64,000 nt of DNA from Adineta vaga (Eukaryota; Rotifera), in the NCBI GenBank assembly GCA_021613535.1, contig CP075493.1:7936001-8000000 (forward strand). Reading direction: 5' to 3'. The notes beneath the pieces were generated by a model. That model saw nothing but the letters and a program-made list of their open reading frames with translations, searched no databases and was not told the DNA's origin. Of this stretch, positions 11,512 to 23,187 are shown in pieces. The number at the start of each line of letters is the position of its first letter. Position 1 is the first letter of the stretch. Position numbers and translations under genes: made by a program.

Positions 11512-14132
11512 ATGGCTCGTCGATTAGCATCCGAAGATTCCGATGAAGAATTTCAAGAAAGTCAATACGCTAAATTGCAAAATAGTTATCGACATGCACG
11601 CGAAGATCAGCGTGAATATACGATCGAGAAAAAGGATCAACTACGCACGCAACAGTAACACGAACTGATTCAATCAGCTTAATTTAATCAATATTTTATT
11701 TTTTTAGTAAAACTTTAGATCAATTAGCACGTGAACGTGATGAACTGGACAAAGTCTATAAACTAGCAGAAAGTTTAGAAAATCAAAAACGTGATGAAGA
11801 AAAAACCAAAAAATTGAACGAACTTGTTCAAACAAAAGGTTTGTTTCATTTTCATCTCGAAGATCGTTTCAGATTTGCTTCTTTTAGATCAAATTAAGAT
11901 GGAGATTCGAAATGAACAGGATGAATCAGTTAGATTAGATAAAGAATTGCGTGATTGGGAAAAGAAGATTCGTCAAAAACTTACAGAAACTGGTGGTGCA
12001 AATGGTTCCACCACATTTACTGCTACTGTTCGAAAACAAGAACGAGTTTTAGAGAATCGATTAGAAACGGTAAGGACATATATTCAGTCGATAGTATTCA
12101 TTGCATTGATTTGTTATTTTGTGTTTTTATTTCAGGCTCTTCAACGTTTTAATTCTCTATTGACGGCAAATAGTTTATTACGTTCGGAAATCGATAATTT
12201 ACGAAATGAAAGAGAACGTTTTGAAAACTTATCACAAAAATCCGAAAATGAACTCAAGGAATTACGTGCTCGATTAGTTGCATCGATTGAACAATCAGTA
12301 GCTGCTTATGACCAACGGTAATAGAGAAAAAAATCCCTGAAATCAATCCTCAGTTACAGACTGCTCTGATTAGATATCTCAATCAAACATTAAGTATTAA
12401 AGATAAGAGTAATCATATGAATATTGTTCATTCAAGCTTCTTTGCAATTTTTTTATACACATTTAATGCTATTTCATTGTTATTTTAGCAAAGATGCCAA
12501 TAGCAAAGCAATTCTACTTCAAAGTATTTATTAATTTTTAGTTAAAATTTGTTTTTTTCCTAATGGTTTGTTTTTCAATCCTTCTTAGACAAAGCTGAAA
12601 CAGACAAAGCAGCAGCTGAAGCTGAAATGAGAGAACTTGAACGACAAATTTCTCATGATCGTAAACTACGTGATTTCATGAAATTAAAATCACAAGAACG
12701 ACACGAAGATGAAGAATTAGTTACCTATAGAAAACGACGAGGTTGTATGCCCTTTTTTATTCATGCACAGCACAATATCGTTAATTGATTTGTAGAAGCG
12801 GAAGCTGCAGAAAAACGTCGTAAAGAAAAGGAAGAACATTCAATTGAAGCTTATGAAAGTAAATTCAAACAAATTCAAGAAATAAGTCGTGAACCAAATC
12901 TAGAAAAACTGGTCGATAGATTTATTGAAGGTTTGATAGAAAATATTGAAAAGAAATTTTCTAAAAAGAAACTCTTTATTTCTTTTAGTGGAAGACAAAA
13001 ATTTTGCTTTATTCAATTATGTCAATGAATTGAATAATCGAGTCGAAACATTACAAGAACAAATATCGGATATTAAGAAAGAAATTCGTCATTTTGAAGG
13101 ACAAGGTGTTGAATTAGAATCTCAACGACAGAAATTATTAAATAAAATCGAACATAAATGCACACAAGCAGATAAAACAGCAAATGAATATCAAGAAAAA
13201 AGTCAAGCAACACGAAAAGTTCTCGATCAATGTCGAACAGGTACTAATTTTAAACTTTGATTCAAACCCTAATGTACAAAGCAACAGTGTCCTTCAGACC
13301 CCCTGTGTGAACTTTTAAGTTAGACTAAATTATCCTTAGTATTACACAAACAATATTTTAACAGCTTAAGTAAAAATCGTAATATACAGTTCTATTCGTG
13401 TGTATCGATACACATTGTCTTCATACTAAGAGAACAAAATCGGAGATAAAGAATTCCATCGTATCACATTGATCAGCTAGTTCATAAAAAGATTAGCATT
13501 TATTTAATTTCTTTTTTTTGCTAATTAGGTGTTGATTCCTTGTTTAAAAAGATTGGTTGTGATCGTCGACAAATTGATCAATTATTACAAAGTCATGAAG
13601 GTGTAACTGAAGATAATATCTTGAAATATCTAGGTATTGTCGAAGAAAGAACAAATGAATTACTTACTGCTCAAGCAACCATCGCTGCCAAAGTAGAAAG
13701 CCTTTTTTGTTTTATTAAAATTCTATACAATTGATACCTAGGAACAAAATATACCTCTACGTGAACGTGCTCCAAATTTGATAGGTGATGGTCCATCTGC
13801 TCCCAAAACTCAATTTAATCTTCATCTTCCAAATACGTAAGGATTTATAGAATATTTTGAAAATTTTATCTGGTGAGTTTTCGTCTAGTGATGATCGTCG
13901 TGATCCAGACGACCGTGACGATCGAGGTGATGATGAACTGAAACCATTAACACGTGAAGAATTAAAACTACGTGCAGCTGAACAAGTCAAACATTTAGAG
14001 CGTAAAGCACTTCAAGAACAAAATAAATATAATGATCTAGCACTATCAACAACACGTGAAAAGAGTGCACCAGGAACATCAAGAACAGGCGCTGGAGAAA
14101 ATAGCAAAATAACAACATCTCGAGGACGTTAA
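11512..14132 (+). CDS. ODAD1: Outer dynein arm docking complex coiled-coil protein (ODAD1/CCDC114-CCDC63 family)
   Basis: This long, nearly continuous coiled-coil protein of about 600 residues (MARRLASEDSDEEF onward) contains the family's conserved core LVDRFIEVEDKNFALFNYVNELNN near the middle and VTEDNILKYLGIVEERTNEL further on. It ends in a basic, low-complexity tail. Proteins of this family anchor outer dynein arms to axonemal doublets. There are about ten introns; the one at about 13241-13528 is unusually long (about 290 nt). The intron at 12070-12135 is 66 nt, a multiple of three and stop-free; if kept it would insert a hydrophobic stretch into the coiled coil. Assignment to ODAD1 versus its paralogue CCDC63 is not decided. 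Confidence 0.88.
12070..12135 (+). other. Stop-free 66-nt intron in the ODAD1-like gene
   Basis: It begins gtaagg and ends tttatttcag, and has length 66 with no in-frame stop, so retention would add 22 mostly hydrophobic residues. Consensus splice sites and loss of coiled-coil character support it being an intron. Confidence 0.75.
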
Positions 14133-14455
14133 AAGAAAATATTTAGAACCATATCGAATGAACTTCTTCTTCTCTTTATTTTCTCATGTAGTAAAAGGCA
14201 CCTTTTTCATAAGCAAGTTTGTTGAATTTTGAATGGCACATTTTTTTTTCGGTGATTATGAAATACTTTTGAAGACAAAAGAGCAAGGGTTGTTTGTATA
14301 AATTTAGAAATTTTCACTGAAGCAATCGATTTCATCATAGCGGCTAAATTGAATACACATATTCAATAGATAGATCAATAAGATATTTATGTACGAAACC
14401 ATTTATTACAAGGTAAAAAAAGATCTAAGTTCTAATTGCGTATACAAATGAAAAA
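14133..14455. other. Convergent intergenic region
   Basis: This 323-bp spacer lies between the 3' ends of the ODAD1-like gene (plus) and the D8C gene (minus). No gene is seen; it presumably holds both 3' UTRs. Confidence 0.4.
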
Positions 14456-15477
14456 TTATGCGGTACAGTAACGTGCGCTACATATAGGTAGAGGAGGTAA
14501 TAAAAAAACATAGTAACTACTACCGGAAGAACACAATATTACAGATATATCGATGACAATACCACAGGTGCTTGCGTAAGTTTCGCCGCATACCGTTCCA
14601 CTTGTAATTGTATTCGGTGATGTTGGTAACGAAGCATTGTACCAAATAGGTATGAAAGCACCACAATGACTCGTACCTGGTGGAGATTGAGTCAAGACAT
14701 TACCACCCGCACCGACAAATCGAATCCAAGCTCCTCCACTTGTTGCATTGAATATGGGTCCATTGTCACAATTACTAACCGATGAAATATATGTGTAGGC
14801 TCGTGTTGGATCATTGATTTCTGTATAAGTCGAACATGCTGATCCACTTTGACTGCCAATACTAATACTACTCGTTAATGATCCTGTTGATGCTATGGTA
14901 ACTAAAACAAAGAAAATTTATTCGGATAACTATAGTATATTTTAATCATAAGAAAAAAATTTACCCGAATTCTGATTATCGCTTCCAGTTCCAGATGAAT
15001 TTTGAGATTTTAAGACACCAAAAACGATACCAAGTGCAATAGCTGTAATAAGGATCAATGTCACAATAATAATAAATGTTGTAATTCCTGCTCGAACACT
15101 ACAAAGTCGTCTATCATGATATGATTGTACACTAAACAAAATAAAAATAAACCATTAAGTTTAAAAGTAACAATTCAGCACAAATTCATTTCTTCATACT
15201 CAGTCATAGTGCTATTAGCAGATAATGTTATATAAGACCGACCTTCAGAAAGTCGTTTTTTCCATATACTAGGTTCTTTCTGAATTGTTTCGATCTTTTT
15301 CGAATTTCCTTTTTGTTTTATCGGTGCAACCTAATTAAATTATGAATTCTAACATTTCTCAAAACTAATCAAGTCTCTTACTTTTCGAACTGAACGATTG
15401 TCAGGATGTTCTTTCTGTGAGAGAACACTCACTTCATTTGCCGTTTGTTTTTTCCACCCAATTGAAATCGAACTCAT
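14456..15477 (-). CDS. Type II membrane protein with uromodulin-like D8C domain
   Basis: Four exons give about 285 residues. The N-terminal part (about 80 residues, basic, MSSISIGWKK start) carries no signal peptide. A hydrophobic segment (ITTFIIIVTLILITAIALG) follows at about residues 90-118, so the protein is probably anchored as type II with its C-terminus outside. The ectodomain has the cysteine and aromatic pattern of the D8C domain of uromodulin, GP2 and OIT3: AWIRFVGAGG, CGAFIPIWYNASLP, TVCGETYASTCG, ILCSSGSSYYVFLLPP and ending ARYCTA. There are two or three N-glycosylation sequons in the ectodomain. Vertebrate D8C proteins are usually secreted or GPI-anchored with EGF/ZP domains, so this arrangement is different. 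Ligand and role are unknown. Confidence 0.8.
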
Positions 15478-18159
15478 TTTAATAATTTGTATTATGATAC
15501 GTTCTCACACATTTTTCAACATATTTTATAGGCACAAAAAACAATAATCAAATTCTATTATTCAAAACAACTTTGAGATTTATGTATTGACAGATTCCAT
15601 AGAACAGTATAATTTGCAAAAAAGAACAAAGAAGTCATCAAAATTATAACTATCGTAAGATAGGTCATGATCATGGACATAAATTGGGTGCATTGTATTC
15701 TCAAAAGTTCTCTGAATGTCATTGTGAATTTAATAGAAAAGTAATTTCAGTCACATGACATATAAGAAATATAATCATATACTTGGAGATCGATGTAGTG
15801 GGAACAAAAAAAGGTTTCTACTATAGCATGCATATTCCAATGTTGTTGATTGTCAATGATATAGATGCTTATGTTTTATTCAATTATCATTTTCTTTCGT
15901 CTATATCATTGGTATATAATCCCTTGACGCAGATTGTTCACACTAATGCGTATATTCAATGAACGAAACAGATAAATTAGGTTAAAGCTTGCTCTTTTTT
16001 GCTTCTTCTTCTTCTTCTTCTTCATCCATCTGTTCTTACATGTGTCTGTTCATTAACAATTCATATTAGACTTGAGATACTGATGGGTTAACATTCTTTT
16101 CTTTATTTTTCAATCAATGATTAGATCTCAAGAGAGAGAATCTTCTTTCGTCTTTTGTTTGTACGACAACATTGAAGATGTTTCAGAGGTACTCAACAAT
16201 TGCATGTCTAGGCATAGATCAACTAATAAACATTCTGTCATATCTTCGTGATGACATTGATAGGCAACAAACTGACTTGAATTTGTTTAACACATTCTCT
16301 TGTTCAATGATTGTTCTTCAGATTGAATTACTTGAAATATACACGTATATATAAGTTTCTCAACAACAATCTTGTCTCATTCTTTGAAACGTGTTCAAGC
16401 AGAAATCTATTTCTTTTCTTCTGACAATGTCCTCTAGGCTCACTCTCACACATATTCAATACACCAATAGAAACCTTATCTGTATACGTGCACACGCGAA
16501 CAAGCGCATGATGATGGCGTGTCCATCGTGCGGCTAATTGAAAAATTAATGAAGCAAATATTTTCAAGCAACCACTACTACTACTACTACTATTACTATC
16601 ATCATCAACTGAACGAGATAGATGAGACATCAACAACACCATCTCCAATCATCATTCAACTGTATTTTGAAGAAAGAAGAAAAAGGAAACAATATCTTCG
16701 ATATATACATGTCTTTTTTTTATGATTAAAGAAACATGAATTTTTAGTTGATAGTTCTACAAGTAAATGTTAATAACAATCATTGGATAGATAAAATCGT
16801 CTTGAGGGTGATATTTGATCAAATTTATATCGAACTAGTTCCTATTGATTTTAGTCAATATTTAATCACTCGTTTCTAACGTGTTAGTTGTTCGTTTTTT
16901 TTAATGTCAATATCATCGTGTATTGGTGACCAACAGTTTGTTTGTCTCAAAGCTTCTAATCTCACCAACAACTCATACTAATCAAATCGATATAAAAAGT
17001 ACAGCCAGAGAACAAACATTATCACCCTTCGAAGCGAATCGAATTTCTTCAATCTTTCCATCTGTTCCATACTTTTGTTTTCAGCAGATGCCATCTTACA
17101 TAATTTGTGTTTTTTTTAAAAAGGAAAAAAAAATCGGAAGATATAATTAGAAAATGTTTCACAACATAGAGATATTTCATATAGCTTGAGGCATTCTTTT
17201 GATGATAAGCGTTAGAATTCTAATGCTTCCTGATTCTAACATAATAAACAAGAAACTAAAATTTTGCATCGATTAGAAATGATAAATCAAAGAGAATGTT
17301 TGCTTGTTCTACCACTTGATGTCATTCTGCCCACTGTCTTTAATACTTATCTTTGTTCTTAATGTATATGTCCGAAACATATGTGCGTATATGATTACTT
17401 TCAATTTCATCCGTAGCGTTTGATTTGACTTTTTTCCTATTAACTATGTAGTACCTGTCATGGCCATCCCAATGGCAACTAATAATTAAACACTCAAAGT
17501 GTGATGAGACTTATACAACGTTTCTTATGTTTATTTATGTCTCTAATGTCTGGCATTCTGTTAATGAAAGACAAACTTTTTTTTCTCCTACTCGTCATAA
17601 ACAATTCTACTACAAACCAGATTCTTCATTGTCTTTTCGGAGGTCAACATACAAATTAGTGATGATAATTAAAAATGTACATATGACAACGCGAGTGTCA
17701 AAAGAAGAAGAAGAAGATAGACATGTATGCGAGATATGTTTGACGAATTCAACCGTAACAAGACTTGAGGGAAGAAAAAAAGAAAGAAAAAAAAAGGAAA
17801 TTCATATGTATTGTGTTCAGTTAGTGGAATTCCTCATATTTTTCTCGCTTTCTCTTCTTGCTTCTCTGAAGAAAGGAACTATATTACTCTATTATTTGGT
17901 TGGTTGGTTTCTTTTTCGTCTCATCATTCTTGTGTATACTTGATCGTTCTTTACTTGCATCTTTTTCTTCTTCTCTTTAGCCGGTTCGTCGACAAACGAC
18001 CGAGAAAAGAATGCTGACATCCAATAGAAAGAAAAGAAGCAACTTATTTCTTTCTTTCTTATAAGTAAGAGTGTTTTTTTCTTGTTCTTCATCAAAGAGT
18101 AACGTACAATACTTTCTCTCTCTCTCTTCCTTTTCTTCTCTACCTGATCTTGTTTGCAG
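15478..18159. other. Long non-coding region upstream of the LIM-homeobox gene
   Basis: About 2.7 kb (3.5 kb including the putative 5' exon and intron) without convincing coding sequence lies between two divergent genes. It is rich in pyrimidine tracts (TTC run at 16002-16023) and short simple repeats. Apparent frames here have no sustained protein character. A developmental homeobox gene with large flanking non-coding DNA in an otherwise compact genome suggests dense cis-regulation; that is inference. Confidence 0.45.
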
Positions 18160-18204
18160 ATCTTCATCTTACTACATAATCAAAACAACATTTGATGAAT
18201 TAAG
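18160..18204 (+). other. Candidate 5' UTR exon of the LIM1-like gene
   Basis: A 45-nt segment is flanked by a pyrimidine-rich acceptor (gatcttgtttgcag, ending at 18159) and a consensus donor (aag|gtgagt at 18205). The only acceptor downstream in the right place is atttag directly before the LIM1-like ATG at 19003. This would give a non-coding exon and a roughly 800-nt intron with the (GAAT)n repeat inside it. Confidence 0.35.
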
Positions 18205-18476
18205 GTGAGTATTTATGTATATACATACACTGAATATCAAAAAAAAGAAGAAGAAAGAAACAACTTCTTTTGCATGAATTAGAATTGTATCATATCTGCA
18301 TTGATTCCTCGTCGTAGTTTATTTTCAAGTAGGTGATCATAAGAAATAAATGTTTATTTTTTTCTACTAGTGATTCTCAATTTCGTCTATTTCTTTTTCT
18401 TGTCTTGTTCATTCCGATTGTCAATAGAAAAGCCATTGAAGTTAATAATTGGAAATTCAAGTAGCTAGGTAGTTAC

Positions 18477-18498
18477 TGAATGAATGAATGAATGAATG
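18477..18498 (+). repeat. (GAAT)n microsatellite
   Basis: Five tandem GAAT units occur in the non-coding region upstream of the LIM1-like gene. Confidence 0.85.
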
Positions 18499-19002
18499 AT
18501 TGGCTTCATATGAACCAGATTTATCTACGCGAGACGTGTATTTTACGAAATGAGTTATCAATCGAGAAACAAACAGATATTTTTTTACGCATTTTATCGT
18601 ATAGTATTCGAATCACACGTCTTCATCTTCTCCTCCTCTTCTCTTTTTTCTCTCTAGCATGAAATGTGTCAAGCAAATACTCTCTGTCTATTCTGTTTTG
18701 TTTCTCCATGCATCATCAAACCATGAAATAACCATAACCATTCATATTCGTTTCATCATTCGTAAAAGGATACGTTTTTAAGAGAATCCAGTGAGTCATT
18801 AACACACAGTTTGGGGTAGATTGTGATATTCTTTTTTTTTTAAACAAGAAAATGAAATCAAGCTTTTCCTATTTAACACAACGTAGTGGAGAGAAAAAAA
18901 AATCAATTTGATATACTTAAGCTTTTGTTCGTTTATTTGAAGATTAGTCAACGAGTTTAATCTTCTATTAGTAAGTTTAAAAGGAAAAAGTTATTAATTT
19001 AG

Positions 19003-20467
19003 ATGACGTTCTCAGTCTGTGCTGGTTGTCATGAAGCTATTCAAGATCAATGGATTTATGAAGTATTAGATCGACTTTGGCATGGACATTGTTTACGCTG
19101 TGTAGATTGTGATCAATTATTAACTGAAAAATGTTATACACGTGATGGAAAACTTTATTGTCACAGAGATTTTTATCGGTAATATTGAAAAAGTTAGAAT
19201 GATGATCTTGTTTTATTCGATTTTTCTACTATAGACGTTATTGGTGTCGTCGTTGTTCAGGTTGTTTACAAGAAATTAGTCAAGGTGAATATTATTTAAG
19301 TGCTTGGGATCAATTTTATCATTGGGATTGTTATAAATGTTGTTTATGTTTACGTAAAGTGAATACAGGAGAAGAAATTCATTTAACACATGATAATCGT
19401 TTTATTTGTAAAGAAGATTTTACTGCTCGAATGAAATGTCAAGATGAATATGAAAACGATAATAAAATACGAAGTGAACATGATTATGATAAAGAAAATT
19501 CCTCATTTAAATCTCAACCTATGCAACCATCAACATCAACACCAAACTCAAATTTAAGTTCATCGGATTGTTTGAAAGAAGATGATGGTGATACACAAAT
19601 GTCCGATTGTTCATTAGATTGTAAAGATGATGATCAAATATGTTTAACTAATACAAATAATAATAATAATTCATCAAGTACTTGTTCCTCATCATCATAT
19701 CATCAGAAAAAATCCAATTTAGATCCCGCAGATAATGGTAATTCCAATGGACCCAAAAAACGTGGTCCACGAACAACAATTAAAACGAAACAACTTGAAC
19801 AATTAAAATCAGCATTTGCAGCAACACCAAAACCTACTCGACATATACGAGAAGAATTAGCACGTGAAACAGGTTTAGCAATGCGTGTTATTCAAGTCTG
19901 GTTTCAAAATCGTCGTTCAAAAGAACGTCGTATTAAACAATCGATTACATGTGGTGGATCACGTCGACATTATTATCGACGTGTTGCATCCGGTCGACCA
20001 TTTGACGATGAAATGATGCCTCATCCTGGTTTAAATTACTTACCAGGTAAGAAATATTGTATTCGGAAGAAAAAGAATTGAGGAAGGAAGTGTTTTTTTT
20101 CTTTTCTAGATGGATTTCAAGGAGATTTTATGTACCCAAGACCGCCACCACCACCACCGACACAGAATTATAATGATTTTATGATGCAACAAGAATTACA
20201 TCAAAGACTTAATTATGGACCAACTGGTGGTAAGAAGAGAAATATATATACATAGAAAGAAAGTTAATCTCTTTTCATTCCTTTTCTTTTCTTTCTTTCT
20301 ATGATCTAGACTTATCATATACAATGCATCACGAATCAGGGACAGTACCAGACTCGTCAGGAGGTGATTCAGAAGATTTACAACAACGTTTCAGTGGCAC
20401 ACCACCTTTACCATCATCAGTGATTGCAACCGGCGGAAATACGTTTACTGATCATTCATGGAATTAA
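19003..20467 (+). CDS. LHX1/5: LIM-homeodomain transcription factor, LHX1/LHX5 (Lim1) class
   Basis: There are two LIM domains: CAGCHEAIQDQWI...WHGHCLRCVDC...CHRDFYR at about residues 5-60, and CSGCLQEIS...HWDCYKCCLC...CKEDF at about 68-125. An acidic, Ser/Asn-rich linker follows, then a homeodomain (KKRGPRTTIKTKQLEQLKSA ... IQVWFQNRRSKERR) nearly identical to LHX1/LHX5. The C-terminal region is Pro/Tyr-rich and ends DHSWN. These factors act in the nucleus with LDB co-factors in neural and head patterning. Introns fall inside LIM1, after the homeodomain and in the tail (four exons). The ATG directly follows an acceptor-like atttag. Confidence 0.95.
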
Positions 20468-21622
20468 TTCATTTCATATGTGTATGTGCGTGTGTCTTCG
20501 CGTGTGTATAACAGTCGTTGCTTCTTCATTTCTTTTGCCTTTTGTCAGTCTATATTCAGCTTTTCTTGTTGTTTTCTTGATTTTTTTTTGAAAAAAAAAG
20601 TCTAAAATGATTTCTTGACGTGATGTGACGATCTCATGCTGAGTGACAACGGAATTTCAGACAGCTGAATAAATGTACATGAGCGGAAATGTCAACTTGA
20701 ATGTGTGCGCGCGTTTCTTTCGTCTTTGTTTCCTGTCAATTGGCAGTTCCTATCTTTTCTATTTTATTTTGTCTTTGTATTAAAGTCAAAAATACTAATC
20801 ATCTTCCCAGTTATTTCCATCATCATGATCATCACTTTCGAATGAAAAACAAACTCAAACGAGATTGATCAATATTGAATTCTTACAATAACGTGATCGC
20901 ACCATACGAAAAGGAATCTCAATCTACGTCGACAAACAAATCTGGACATCTATGTGGCATTATATGTTCAAAAGAAACCTTGTCTTCATCGAGATGAAAT
21001 AAGAGAGACAGAAAGTTTGATTAAGAAACCTTAAGTATAGAGATGACGAGTGAGATTCAATGATATGAAGAAAACGAGTGAGAGAGTGAGACCACTGACT
21101 GTGCAAGTAAACAAGAATTGCTATTGTCAAAAGGTGTTGCTTAATTCATTTTCTTTTTCTTCTTAGTTGTGAATAAGATGAAACATAAAACGATAAGTAA
21201 AATGAATCAGTCATTTGAGTATATACTTAACAAACGTGTGATCAACAAGGTGTTATGTGTTTTTTCTCTTTTCCGATCAATGATGACTATATACACACAT
21301 ATATGTAGACACTAGAACGGAAGGAAATTTTTGAATATGTTTCGATACATGCAGGTTAAGGTGTTAACACTTGAATACTATTTGTTTATGTAATCTTTAA
21401 ATAATTATTTACGAAAGTGAAATTCTGATGTTATATTATATATCGATAGTAATACCTTGAAAACAATAACGACGACATCTATTGAAAACTATATTTCATA
21501 TTGGAAACCGACATGGGTGAAATATGGACTGTAGTCAACGTTTTACGTTTAAAATGAAATAAAAGATATTTCTTTCTCACTAATCGTTCGATTCGATCGA
21601 GTTCGAGATTTTGTTTCAATAA
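20468..21622. other. Intergenic region downstream of the LIM1-like gene
   Basis: This 1.15-kb region holds the LIM1-like 3' UTR, with a candidate poly(A) signal (gaataaatg near 20667), and the upstream region of the methyltransferase gene. No coding signal is seen. Confidence 0.4.
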
Positions 21623-22273
21623 ATGTTTCCAACACCTAGTTTAATACATTTTACACGAAATGATTATAATCAAATTTATGAACCTGATGCTGATTCATTT
21701 CTTCTTCTCGATGCACTTGAATTAAAATTTAATAAAATTCTTGAACAAAAACCTTTTATTATCTTAGAATTTGGTTCTGGTTCAGGTATAGCAACAACTT
21801 TTGTAGCCAAGCATTTCTGTCAATCACCATGCTTATTTTTTGCAATTGATATGAATCCATACGCATGTTATTCGACTCGACGAACATTTCAACATAATAA
21901 TGTCGATCAAAAACATTGTTTAAATATTGTACAATGTAATTTAGCCGATCCAATAATTGATCGTTTATCATCAAAAGTTGATTTGCTACTTTTCAATCCA
22001 CCTTATGTTCCAACAGAAACATCAGATGTCAAAGAAGTTATTGATAGAACGTATGCAGGTGGTGAGCAAGGTAATGAAGTAATTCAAAGATCGATTGAAC
22101 AAGCAGGTCGATTATTATCACCGAATGGGTTATTTTACATGGTAGCATTGGAAGAAAATGATTTTGATACAATAAGTGAATTTGGTAATCAAAATGGTTT
22201 GAGTGCAGAGATAGTTCTTAAACGACGAACATTGATTGAGAGATTGTTCGTTGTTGAATTTCAAAGAAAATGA
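21623..22273 (+). CDS. N6AMT1: HemK2/N6AMT1-type protein N5-glutamine methyltransferase
   Basis: This single-exon gene of 216 residues matches the length of human N6AMT1 (214). The N-terminal YEPDADSFLLLDALE, the SAM-binding ILEFGSGSGIATTF and the signature NPPY (LLLFNPPYVPT, about residue 125) define the HemK/PrmC-like MTQ2 group. With its TRMT112 partner this enzyme methylates the glutamine of the GGQ motif of release factor eRF1. The absence of introns is unusual beside intron-rich neighbours. SUB1 follows 180 bp downstream on the same strand. Confidence 0.93.
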   Translation: MFPTPSLIHFTRNDYNQIYEPDADSFLLLDALELKFNKILEQKPFIILEFGSGSGIATTFVAKHFCQSPCLFFAIDMNPYACYSTRRTFQHNNVDQKHCLNIVQCNLADPIIDRLSSKVDLLLFNPPYVPTETSDVKEVIDRTYAGGEQGNEVIQRSIEQAGRLLSPNGLFYMVALEENDFDTISEFGNQNGLSAEIVLKRRTLIERLFVVEFQRK

Positions 22274-22453
22274 TTTGTTTGAAGTTTTTAGATAAGTGAA
22301 GAATTCTTAGTATTGCACTATCGTTCTGCAACATGACATCTTCTGTATGATGATAAGAAATATATGAGAAGATTGAGTTTATAGTCAGATAAATTTTTGA
22401 TGAATTATTTCAATTTCAGATTTCAATTTATTAAATAAAATCATTAATCAACG

Positions 22454-23015
22454 ATGCCAAAATCAAAAGAATTTATTGAAAATTCTGATTCTGAAGAATC
22501 GAAAAGTTCGAATAAAACTAATTCAGCTAGTGATGAAGAAACACCAAAAGTGACAGTATCGAAAAAATCCAAAGCAAAAAATACCAATGGCAGCACAGAT
22601 GATGTAAGTTTAATTAGTCGTATTTAAACGTATTTACTTCTTTTTGCTTAGCCACCAGCAAAACGAGTGAAACCAAATGAAGATACTGTCCCTTCGACTG
22701 TTGGACTCAATGGTGAACGCCTCTATGAAGTAAATTCATTTCGTACAGTTACTTTCAATCATAATCTGTTCATAGATTGGTAAATCACGTTTTGTGTCAG
22801 TTAGTCAATTTCGAGGTAAACCATATATCAATATTCGTGAATATTATGATGATAATGGTGTACAAAAACCGGGAAAGAAAGGTAAGAAATATTCATGGAA
22901 AAAAACTATTATTGCATTTCGTTTTTCTTCAGGCATTAGTTTACCTGGTGATCAATGGGAAAAATTGAAAGAACTTTTCAGTCAAATAGATAAAGATTTA
23001 AAAAACTCAAAATAG
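22454..23015 (+). CDS. SUB1: RNA polymerase II coactivator PC4 (p15)
   Basis: A Ser/Lys-rich, probably phosphorylated N-terminus ([19 protein letters not shown]) is followed by the single-strand-DNA-binding PC4 core: [24 protein letters not shown], then [14 protein letters not shown]. Continuity with the family requires removal of a 51-nt intron (22882-22932) that is stop-free and a multiple of three; read through, it would add 17 residues in the core. Length without it is about 127 residues, as in human SUB1. A putative acceptor (caatttcag) lies 34 nt before the ATG. Confidence 0.93.
22882..22932 (+). other. Stop-free 51-nt intron in SUB1
   Basis: It starts gtaagaaatattcatgg and ends cgtttttcttcag. 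Removing it joins KPGKKG to ISLPGDQW, exactly the family's KPGRKG-ISL sequence; leaving it in would insert 17 residues without a stop. Confidence 0.85.
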
Positions 23016-23187
23016 AATAGTAATTTTTTTTTAGGAAAACAAACTTGTATATTAATCATTCTCATTTGTCTGTACTTTATTTATATATTCGAACTTATTA
23101 GTTGTTAAACATGTTCATTTTACTTCAATATATCAATTTATATGTCGAAAAAAAACAAACTCTCAGAAAATATTCTTCGTTCTTTAG

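Noticed and set aside
15961-16725. Overlapping frames near 16.2-16.7 kb
   Set aside because: Histidine/tyrosine runs arise from CAT/TAC simple repeats, and no splice-compatible continuation was found.
17527-18167. Frames of 91-138 codons upstream of the LIM1-like gene
   Set aside because: Composed of simple purine/pyrimidine sequence with no recognisable protein and overlapping on both strands.
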